Assembly: GCA_013044415.1 (NCBI GenBank)
Contig: JABEUO010000052.1
Location: 1 to 5,299, forward strand
From: Acidimicrobiaceae bacterium
GTDB taxonomy: Bacteria > Actinomycetota > Acidimicrobiia > Acidimicrobiales > Acidimicrobiaceae
DNA length: 5,299 bases
Direction of reading: 5' to 3'
Made by a program: the position numbers and the translations under genes. The notes below the pieces were generated by a model, which had not been told where the DNA came from, did not search any database, and worked only from the letters and a program-made list of their open reading frames with translations. Below, piece by piece: positions 1 to 5,028 of this stretch. The stretch's first letter is position 1, and each line of letters starts with the position of its first letter.

Positions 1-110
1 CTCCCCTCCCTTACGGACGGGGCTTCTGGCTCCGCCGTTTGGTTGGAGTTACCAAGCATCGCTCCCGTCACGCCACCACGACCAACTGGTCTGGTGCCGT
101 TGAATAGGTA
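1..110 (-). mobile_element. Probable remnant of the 3' end of an IS200/IS605-type tnpB with right-end hairpin
   Basis: On the minus strand a frame stays open from 110 to the window edge and reads YLFNGTRPVGRGG, then a Gly/Asn/Thr-rich stretch, then EAPSVREG. The last part is encoded by a hairpin: CCCC at 22-19, then GTCC, loop GTAA (14-11), GGGA, and GGGG at 6-3, preceded by GAAG. Actinobacterial TnpB proteins often end in a low-complexity Gly/Arg/Pro tail followed by an EAP-type end. A GAAGCCCC...GGGG hairpin is typical of IS200/IS605 right ends and of the 3' end of the omega RNA. The frame is closed upstream by TAG at 113-111, and I find no TnpB zinc finger or RuvC motif, so any gene here is cut down or decayed. 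The element end and any guide-like flank would lie just left of position 1. Family recognition is from memory of typical ends, not a search. Confidence 0.45.
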
Positions 111-261
111 CTAGTGGATGAGTTTGCTAGCTTTGGCTCGCTAATCTGATTTGCCTCAGACAAGGCCCGGTTCTAGGCACTACTTGTGGCTCTGGCTTTC
201 ATCACTGCACCTTGCGGTGTGCTTCACGTTAATCAATTCAACCTAATGTTCGAAACACACC
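111..261 (-). other. Non-coding stretch with minus-strand RNA hairpins, possibly part of a decayed omega RNA
   Basis: All three minus-strand frames between the SDR stop and position 111 are broken by stops, and no protein motif is recognisable. Two mutually exclusive structures are visible on the minus strand. One is CACC-GCAA-GGTG (219-208), a short stem closed by a GNRA tetraloop. The other is an 11-bp stem pairing 261-251 with 226-216, starting at the base after the SDR stop codon, with two G-U pairs that become A-C mismatches on the plus strand. This bias suggests that any functional RNA is read from the minus strand, either as the 3' end of the SDR transcript or as a transposon-derived RNA. 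No poly-U tract follows, so a standard terminator is not supported. Confidence 0.3.
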
Positions 262-1032
262 TCAGCCAGATACCAAGGTTCCGCCGTCCACTACTAAATT
301 CTGGCCCGTGATCCAACCCGAAAGGTCGCTCGCTAGAAAAAGTGCCGCGTTTGCGACGTCTTCGGGTTCGCCAATACGTCCCAAGGGAAGTCTTGAAGCG
401 AGCCCCGCTTCATTCGGCTCCCAAAGTGCCCGAGCGAAGTCCGTCCGCACGACCCCCGGAGAGATCGAGTTGACCCTAACTTTAGGTCCGAGCTCATTGG
501 CGAGTTGCCGGGTCATATGGATGACCGCCGACTTCGACACGTTGTAGTAGCCGATCATCGGTTCTATTCCGAGTCCCCCAATCGACGCTATATTCACGAC
601 GACGGCTTTATCGAAATCGGGCTTCGACCAAAGAACTTCCCAGCACCTTTTAGTCCATAAAAGTACACTCCGAACATTGACGGCCATTATTTTGTCAGCT
701 CGTTGAGCGTCTAATCCGACCATCGGTCCAAAATAGGGGTTGGTGGCCGCATTATTTACCAGAATATCTATGGCACCGAACCTCTCGATTGTCGAACCCA
801 CGACTAGCTCCGGGCTGGATTCTTCTCCCGCATTCGCTGCAATATAGGCAACTACGCCCGGCTTTTGGGTCTTGGAAGTTATTTCATCGGCCGCTGCTGC
901 CAGCTGATCCTCTTTGCGCGAGGTAATCATCACAGATGCACCCGCTTCGACAAAACTTGCAGCTATAGCCTTACCAATACCCTTAGAACCACCGGTCACA
1001 AGGGCAACTTTGCCTTCTAGGGAAATCTCCAT
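262..1032 (-). CDS. Short-chain dehydrogenase/reductase (classical SDR, NADP(H) carbonyl reductase-like)
   Basis: A complete 256-residue protein with every hallmark of classical SDRs, which are cytoplasmic NAD(P)-dependent oxidoreductases of about 250 residues with a Rossmann fold. Visible are the cofactor-binding TGGSKGIG (13-20), NNAA (93-96), Asn119, the catalytic Ser150, Tyr163 and Lys167 (YNVSK), the SPG turn (191-193), and the C-terminal ITGQNLVVDGG strand (241-251). Basic residues after the second strand (TSRK, 37-40) favour NADPH. The NNAATNPYFGP segment and the RTDFARALWE stretch after the SPG turn resemble the DHRS4-like carbonyl reductase branch, but the substrate cannot be assigned from sequence. 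FabG-like or glucose-dehydrogenase-like labels would also be given by annotation pipelines. The ATG start places the Rossmann fold at residue 8, as usual. No Shine-Dalgarno sequence precedes it; instead a TAAGTT hexamer ends six bases upstream, which suggests a leaderless transcript. The gene is divergent from the DUF255 gene. Confidence 0.93.
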   Translation of the reverse strand: MEISLEGKVALVTGGSKGIGKAIAASFVEAGASVMITSRKEDQLAAAADEITSKTQKPGVVAYIAANAGEESSPELVVGSTIERFGAIDILVNNAATNPYFGPMVGLDAQRADKIMAVNVRSVLLWTKRCWEVLWSKPDFDKAVVVNIASIGGLGIEPMIGYYNVSKSAVIHMTRQLANELGPKVRVNSISPGVVRTDFARALWEPNEAGLASRLPLGRIGEPEDVANAALFLASDLSGWITGQNLVVDGGTLVSG

Positions 1033-1038
1033 AGGAGC

Positions 1039-1044
1039 AACTTA
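1039..1044 (-). promoter_or_regulatory. Candidate leaderless -10 element (TAAGTT) of the SDR gene
   Basis: On the minus strand TAAGTT fits the actinobacterial -10 pattern TANNNT and is followed by exactly six bases (GCTCCT) and the SDR ATG. Transcription would then begin at or next to the start codon. The lack of a purine-rich ribosome site before this ATG agrees. No convincing -35 is seen. A copy of the TTGGTCT box overlaps its upstream edge. Confidence 0.4.
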
Positions 1045-1050
1045 GACCAA
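1044..1050. promoter_or_regulatory. AGACCAA box, SDR-proximal copy
   Basis: AGACCAA on the plus strand (TTGGTCT on the minus) matches the half-sites of the inverted repeat 50 bp away. It abuts the candidate -10 of the SDR gene, a position suited to repression. It stands alone, without a second arm nearby. Confidence 0.35.
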
Positions 1051-1094
1051 AATCAGCCTCAATTAACTTCGCCCGGCGACAAAGGCTTCCCAAA

Positions 1095-1123
1095 ATTGGT
1101 CTTTAACTTTTACCCAGACCAAT
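1095..1123. promoter_or_regulatory. Inverted repeat, candidate operator in the divergent region
   Basis: ATTGGTCT (1095-1102) and AGACCAAT (1116-1123) form a perfect 8-bp inverted repeat with a 13-bp spacer, so the arm centres lie 21 bp apart, two helical turns. This geometry suits a dimeric or tetrameric DNA-binding protein. The repeat sits over the -35/spacer region of the candidate DUF255 promoter, which favours repression of that gene. The regulator is not encoded in the window. Confidence 0.45.
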
Positions 1124-1130
1124 ATAGGAT
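1102..1130 (+). promoter_or_regulatory. Candidate promoter of the DUF255 gene cluster
   Basis: TAGGAT (1125-1130) fits the -10 pattern TANNNT. TTTAAC (1102-1107) lies 17 bases upstream as a weak -35. Transcription would begin near 1137, giving a short leader that contains the GGGAG ribosome site. The inverted repeat overlaps both the -35 edge and the spacer. The -35 match is poor, so this is tentative. Confidence 0.3.
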
Positions 1131-1145
1131 CTTGATGCGACCAGT

Positions 1146-1150
1146 GGGAG
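1146..1150 (+). promoter_or_regulatory. Ribosome binding site GGGAG deciding a TTG start
   Basis: GGGAG lies six bases before the TTG at 1157. The same frame has a stop (TGA) at 1133-1135 and no ATG or GTG between that stop and the TTG, so this site and codon are the natural start. The protein then begins with NRLKNESS, matching the usual N-terminus of the family. Confidence 0.6.
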
Positions 1151-1156
1151 TACCAG

Positions 1157-3178
1157 TTGACAAACCGCCTGAAAAATGAATCCAGCCTTTACCTGCGCCA
1201 GCACATGTCAAATCCAGTGGACTGGTGGCCATACTGCGAAGAAGCTTTCGAGGAAGCCAAAAAGCGAGGCGTTCCGGTATTCATCTCCATCGGTTACGCC
1301 GCTTGCCACTGGTGCCACGTTATGGAGAAGGAGTGTTTTGAAGACTCAGAGGTTGCCGAAAAACTAAATGGCGGATTCGTCTCGATCAAGGTCGACCGTG
1401 AAGAGCGGCCCGACGTAGACGCCCTCTACATGGAGGCCCTACAAGCGATGTCAGGCAGCGGTGGGTGGCCCATGTCCATATTTGCAACTCCCGAGAAAAA
1501 GCCGTTCTATGCGGGAACATACTTTCCCAAGTTGCCATCTCGAAATATGCCTGGGTTCATCTCGGTCCTCGAAGCCGTCTCTAGTGCCTATGCGGATCAA
1601 AAATCTGAGGTCGAGTCTGTCGCCCAAGAGATGATAAGCGCCATTCGAACGAGGACCACTCTGCCTAAGCCAGACTTCGCTGCGGCTGATCTGGACGCTC
1701 TAGCCCTTTTAGATCACATTGCGAAGGAGCTCACCGACAGGGCCGACAAGGACTGGGGGGGTTTTGGTCTAGCGCCTAAATTTCCTCAACCACACCTAAT
1801 CGCACTTCTATTGAGGCACCACTACCTCACCGGAGACAACCTGAGCCTCAACACCGCTAAGTCCGCCCTCGACCACATGGCCAGTGGCGGGATATTTGAC
1901 CACCTTGGTGGCGGCTTTGCACGGTACTCGGTGGACAGGTTCTGGATCGTCCCACACTTCGAGAAGATGCTCTATGACCAGGCAGGCCTACTTAAAGTCT
2001 ACGCCGAGGCATACTCAGTAACTAAAGACGAAAACTACGCTTACGTCGCTAAAAAGATAGCCTCCTACGTTGATGAGGCCCTCAAGCTCCAAAGCGGAGG
2101 ATTAGCGTCATCTCAGGATGCCGATTCGGACGGCGAAGAGGGTGCTTACTACATATTCCGAATCGAGGAGGTCAAGGAGGTCCTCGGAGGGAAGGCAAAA
2201 GAGTTCATTGAATTCTATGGCGTCTCGAAGTCGGGCAACTTTGAGGGAAGGAATATCCTTCATCGACCACACGGTAAATCGATAGTTCCGACCGAATCGA
2301 TTGCAGAATCGAATCAAAAGCTACTCGAATATCGCAAGCTTCGAAACCCGCCGGCCAGGGATGACAAAGTAGTCTGTGAGTACAACGCTCAATACGGTGG
2401 CGCATTGATCACCGCAGGACGGTTAATGATGGATTCAGAATTAATGGCAAATGGTGTCAAGCTCGTCGATCTTCTCAACGAAAGACTCCTGGATCCAACT
2501 TCGGGACGGCTAAAAAGGGTACTCTTTGGCATGTCGCCTTCCATCGACGCCATGGCAGCTGACTACTTTTGGCTAGCTTTGGCGAACATTGAAGCTTATG
2601 GAGCCACTGGCCAAGCCGACTACTTGCGGCAAGCCGCCCTCCTGTGTGACAAATCGATTGAGCACTTTTGGGATAACGGAGGTTGCGGCTTCTTTACCTC
2701 CGAAAACCCATCGGACCTGGACATACCTCGTACCAAAGACATTTACGACACGGCAACGATCTCCACAAACGCTATAGCGAGCGAAGTTCTGCTAAAGCTC
2801 GGTTATCTAACGGATAACTCTTCCTATCTCGATCGAGCCGACGAGCTGATAGCAACACTGGCCAATGCGATCAGTTCCGCACCGTCTTCGTTCGGTTGGG
2901 TAGCTTGGTCGGCAAGGTTACTCAATGGTGGGCTAAGAGAACTCGTCATCCCAGGTCCTTTGGGAAATTTTGCCCCAGTCTTCTTCGACAAATTCTTCCC
3001 CGACACGATCTCCCTATTCGGCGACCGCAGCGCGTCTCCGCTTTTTTTGAACCGGGATGACTCGTGGGCCTACCTCTGTGTGGGAAATGTATGCAATCTC
3101 CCTACGCAGGACCCTCAGGTACTCAAGGACCAACTCTCCCAGGATAGGTGGCTGGTGGATTCGGGGTCGATACTGTAA
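1157..3178 (+). CDS. DUF255 / thioredoxin-domain protein of the YyaL-SPATA20 type
   Basis: A full-length 673-residue member of this widespread family, which joins an N-terminal thioredoxin-like domain to an (alpha/alpha)6-barrel related to N-acylglucosamine 2-epimerases. Its biochemical role is poorly known, and it is presumably cytoplasmic because no signal peptide is seen. The N-terminus shows the family opening (NRLKNESS, NPVDWW at 19-24), the redox CHWC (50-53) in SIGYAACHWCHVME, VDREERPDVD (79-88), the cis-Pro-like GGWP (102-105), and AGTYFP (119-124). The barrel shows WGGFGLAPKFPQP (200-212), GGGFARYSVD (251-260), VPHFEKMLYDQ (265-275), and QDADSDGEEGAYY (320-332). A C-terminal pair C641/C646 is also of family type. 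Two later motifs diverge: DDKVVCEYNAQ (402-412), where most relatives have W-N-G-L, and DTATISTNAI (531-540), where D-N-x-x-P-S-G-N-S is usual. The start is TTG. The stop overlaps the next ATG, so the two genes are probably translationally coupled. Confidence 0.93.
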   Translation: MTNRLKNESSLYLRQHMSNPVDWWPYCEEAFEEAKKRGVPVFISIGYAACHWCHVMEKECFEDSEVAEKLNGGFVSIKVDREERPDVDALYMEALQAMSGSGGWPMSIFATPEKKPFYAGTYFPKLPSRNMPGFISVLEAVSSAYADQKSEVESVAQEMISAIRTRTTLPKPDFAAADLDALALLDHIAKELTDRADKDWGGFGLAPKFPQPHLIALLLRHHYLTGDNLSLNTAKSALDHMASGGIFDHLGGGFARYSVDRFWIVPHFEKMLYDQAGLLKVYAEAYSVTKDENYAYVAKKIASYVDEALKLQSGGLASSQDADSDGEEGAYYIFRIEEVKEVLGGKAKEFIEFYGVSKSGNFEGRNILHRPHGKSIVPTESIAESNQKLLEYRKLRNPPARDDKVVCEYNAQYGGALITAGRLMMDSELMANGVKLVDLLNERLLDPTSGRLKRVLFGMSPSIDAMAADYFWLALANIEAYGATGQADYLRQAALLCDKSIEHFWDNGGCGFFTSENPSDLDIPRTKDIYDTATISTNAIASEVLLKLGYLTDNSSYLDRADELIATLANAISSAPSSFGWVAWSARLLNGGLRELVIPGPLGNFAPVFFDKFFPDTISLFGDRSASPLFLNRDDSWAYLCVGNVCNLPTQDPQVLKDQLSQDRWLVDSGSIL

Positions 3179-3795
3179 TGTCCCGACTCTATTACCTGGG
3201 CAAGGTGGAGAATGAGATCTTTGCCCTCGACCCAAATGAGAAAAGATTTGTCCGCCTCGTCCTCAAAGACGACCAGGATGAAGAGATCGGCCTATTCAGC
3301 GGAATCGAGGCGATCGAAATGGCAAGCTCTGAACCTCCAGACCCTGCCAGGCCAGAGCTGAGCGAGGCGCTCGCCATAAATCAGGAGGGGGGGAAGATAC
3401 GAGCTAGGCGGGTCAAAAAGATTCTTGGGGACCTATTCGCTCCGGACAACTTTCCGCCGTTATGGCTCCCAGGACCGTCGGTCAAATACGCATCGATGAC
3501 CGGCGACTCGCCGTCGGTAGCGCTGATTAGGCTCGGTAAAGAGCAGGCGCTATTGAGGGACCCCAGGTCCAACGAGGTCCAGTTTGGCTTTCCCTGGAAG
3601 GGAGGATTCCACGCCTTTCCGCTCTCTCCCAAGTATCAGGAACTCTTAGCGCAAGAGGTGCGTGATACCGTGACTTCGAAAAAGGGCATCAAAGGACTGC
3701 TTGATATGGTGCCAGGAGCACTCGTATTAGCTTTTTCACCCCCCAGAGATGGGTACTGCAAAAAGATCGTGGTATCGATACTTCCAAAGCTCTGA
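3178..3795 (+). CDS. Conserved-looking hypothetical protein, coupled to the DUF255 gene
   Basis: A 205-residue protein I do not recognise. I place the start at the ATG of TAATG, sharing one base with the DUF255 stop. A GTG at 3148 would add ten residues inside the upstream gene and is less likely. No signal peptide, membrane segment, CxxC or nucleotide-binding motif is visible. The N-terminal part (1-55) is acidic and strand-like, beginning MSRLYYLGKVENEIFALD. A Pro/Glu-rich link (about 50-65) leads to a basic stretch KIRARRVKK (78-86). The middle (90-150) is aromatic and Gly/Pro-rich, with FPPLWLPGP (95-103) and FGFPWKGGFHAFP (136-148). The end returns to hydrophobic strands (GALVLAF and KKIVVSILP). 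This pattern suggests a compact soluble protein. The overlap with the DUF255 gene argues for a shared transcript and possibly a physical or functional partnership. Function is unknown. Confidence 0.75.
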   Translation: MSRLYYLGKVENEIFALDPNEKRFVRLVLKDDQDEEIGLFSGIEAIEMASSEPPDPARPELSEALAINQEGGKIRARRVKKILGDLFAPDNFPPLWLPGPSVKYASMTGDSPSVALIRLGKEQALLRDPRSNEVQFGFPWKGGFHAFPLSPKYQELLAQEVRDTVTSKKGIKGLLDMVPGALVLAFSPPRDGYCKKIVVSILPKL

Positions 3796-3840
3796 CTTTT
3801 GGGATTTACCCTTCTTGTAAGGATCCGAATCCACTTCGAT

Positions 3841-3847
3841 AAAGGAG
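3841..3847 (+). promoter_or_regulatory. Strong Shine-Dalgarno AAAGGAG
   Basis: AAAGGAG lies eight bases before the ATG at 3856 and is the best ribosome site in the window. It sits in a 60-bp gap (3796-3855) with no clear terminator or promoter, so the peroxidase-related gene may be carried by the upstream transcript and translated independently. Confidence 0.75.
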
Positions 3848-3855
3848 ACAAATAG

Positions 3856-4425
3856 ATGACAAAGGTACCGGAATTTTTTGCTCGATCAGAAGCTAATCCC
3901 GCAGCACCCCCAGACGTCCAGGAACTGATGGACAAGACCGCAGCCAAGAGCGGCTTTCTGCCGAATGTCTTCTCGGCACTTTCTCACAGGCCTGACGAAT
4001 TCCGGTCATTTTTCAATTATCACGACGCCCTAATGAACTCCGAAAGCTTGCTAACTAAAGCCGACAAGGAAATGATCGTCGTCGCCACTTCTGCGATAAA
4101 CGACTGCCTCTACTGCGTAGTTGCCCACGGTGCGATATTAAGGATTCGAGCAAAAGACGCGACAATTTCGGAGAGGGTCGCTACCGATTACAAAAGGGCA
4201 GGGCTAACCGAGCGACAGGTAGCGATACTCGACTTCGCTAGCAAGGTTGCCTCAAGGGCAAATGAGGTCGAGGAGACCGACTTTGCACCACTTTACGAAG
4301 TCGGTCTTGGTGACAACGAAATATGGGAGATCGGGGCGATAACGGCCTTCTTCGCTATGTCAAACAGGCTCGCAGGATTCGCAAAAATACTTCCTAACAG
4401 CGAGTTCTATTCATTGGGGAGATAA
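3856..4425 (+). CDS. AhpD-like / carboxymuconolactone decarboxylase-family peroxidase-related protein
   Basis: A complete 189-residue protein of the all-helical AhpD/CMD superfamily, matching the length and layout of the uncharacterised peroxidase-related subgroup. AhpD proteins reduce peroxiredoxin partners or peroxides through a vicinal thiol pair with a proton relay. The catalytic set is intact: Glu72, then eleven residues, Cys84-Leu-Tyr-Cys87, then three residues and His91 (E-x11-CxxC-x3-H, the spacing known for mycobacterial AhpD). The N-terminal GFLPNVFSALSHRP (33-46) and the C-terminal AFFAMSNRLAGF (164-175) are also typical of this subgroup. No ahpC is in the window, so the partner and substrate are unknown. 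It follows the DUF255 gene and the 205-residue gene on the same strand and ends two bases before a terminator-like hairpin. The ATG start is fixed by AAAGGAG. Confidence 0.9.
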   Translation: MTKVPEFFARSEANPAAPPDVQELMDKTAAKSGFLPNVFSALSHRPDEFRSFFNYHDALMNSESLLTKADKEMIVVATSAINDCLYCVVAHGAILRIRAKDATISERVATDYKRAGLTERQVAILDFASKVASRANEVEETDFAPLYEVGLGDNEIWEIGAITAFFAMSNRLAGFAKILPNSEFYSLGR

Positions 4426-4427
4426 CA

Positions 4428-4453
4428 AAGGAAGGCCGATTCGGGCCTTCCTT
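4428..4453. terminator. Bidirectional terminator-like hairpin between convergent genes
   Basis: AAGGAAGGCC (4428-4437) pairs perfectly with GGCCTTCCTT (4444-4453) around a six-base loop, a 10-bp stem. It begins two bases after the stop of the AhpD-like gene and includes the first bases of the DUF1707 stop codon on the other strand. On the minus strand the stem is followed by TGTTAT, extending its TT end into a modest T-rich tail. On the plus strand the T tail is only the last bases of the stem. It likely serves both genes. Confidence 0.75.
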
Positions 4454-4952
4454 AGAAGTACCTACGACCTCTTCCAATACGGCGTCTCCGTCCAGAGCGC
4501 GCAATAAAGAAAATTATCAATAGGAAGGGTAGCATCCTGCCGAATAGGAAGACCGCCATCATCGACCCAGCGGTAGCAATGCCGACGACCAGGCCCACGA
4601 CCGGAAGGGCAAACATGCAGATCCCAATTATCGCTGCGACACGAAGACCAAGTGGCAACCCTTCAAATCGCCTCATCGTCTTGCCGTACTTCCCAGCACC
4701 AGACATGGTTGGAATTTGACCCTGCGAGACGCTCAAGGAGTCGGGTCTCTCCCAGCGGAAGGAAACGGCAGAAGGGAGATCCGAGATCAGTGCAAACAGC
4801 TCGCCGTATGTTTTCGCACCAGCGGCTTGGTCCATCCTTTCGGACAGCTCAGGATGGGTTAATCTTCCCTCTTCGAACGCCTTCGACAACTCATCAAAAA
4901 TGCGATGTCGATCGGCATCGGAAGCTCTCATAGAACTCTTTGATACTCCCAT
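4452..4952 (-). CDS. DUF1707 (SHOCT-like) domain membrane protein
   Basis: A 166-residue protein. Residues 8-60 match the DUF1707 domain of Actinobacteria: MRASDADRHRIFDEL, then FEEGRLTHPELSERMDQA and KTYGELFALISDLP. The domain's function is unknown; it usually caps small membrane proteins. A polar linker (61-98) leads to two hydrophobic segments (about 102-126 and 130-151) and a strongly basic tail (RSGRRRRIGRGRR, 152-164) that should stay in the cytoplasm with the N-terminal domain. Two starts compete: ATG at 4952 and ATG at 4931 (Met8, the common family N-terminus). I prefer 4952 because TAGATT lies six bases upstream, a leaderless arrangement. The gene converges on the AhpD-like gene and is probably transcribed alone. 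Confidence 0.87.
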   Translation of the reverse strand: MGVSKSSMRASDADRHRIFDELSKAFEEGRLTHPELSERMDQAAGAKTYGELFALISDLPSAVSFRWERPDSLSVSQGQIPTMSGAGKYGKTMRRFEGLPLGLRVAAIIGICMFALPVVGLVVGIATAGSMMAVFLFGRMLPFLLIIFFIARSGRRRRIGRGRRYF

Positions 4953-4958
4953 ACATCC

Positions 4959-4987
4959 AATCTAACCACTACTCCACCAAAGCACAA
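4959..4987 (-). promoter_or_regulatory. Candidate leaderless promoter of the DUF1707 gene
   Basis: Read on the minus strand, TTGTGC (4987-4982) and TAGATT (4964-4959) are separated by 17 bases, and TAGATT is followed by six bases (GGATGT) and the ATG at 4952. The -35 keeps only the TTG of the consensus. The spacing equals that of the SDR -10, which supports leaderless initiation and the longer start. Confidence 0.45.
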
Positions 4988-5004
4988 TCGAAAAGGCCAA
5001 ATGC

Positions 5005-5028
5005 CCATTCATATAACCATTCATATAA
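5005..5028. repeat. Perfect tandem duplication of a 12-mer
   Basis: CCATTCATATAA occurs twice head to tail with no mismatch (5005-5016 and 5017-5028). Each copy carries an AT-rich CATATAA core. It lies about 50-75 bp upstream of the DUF1707 start, where an activator site would be possible, but it could equally be slippage. Confidence 0.8.

Noticed and set aside
1..261. A tRNA gene or intact protein gene in the left flank
   Set aside because: No cloverleaf could be laid out, and all minus-strand frames above 113 contain stops. Only the terminal 110 bases have a transposon-like reading.
3148..3177. GTG start adding ten residues to the 205-residue protein
   Set aside because: It would lie wholly inside the DUF255 gene. 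The ATG at the TAATG overlap is the more economical start, and the extra residues look like read-through of the upstream gene in another frame.
3801..3836. Small hairpins (GGG-ATTTA-CCC and GGAT-CCGA-ATCC) in the 60-bp gap as a terminator
   Set aside because: Stems of three to four base pairs and no following T run are too weak to call.
4652..4933. 93-codon plus-strand open frame
   Set aside because: It is entirely antisense to the well-supported DUF1707 gene and has no domain of its own.
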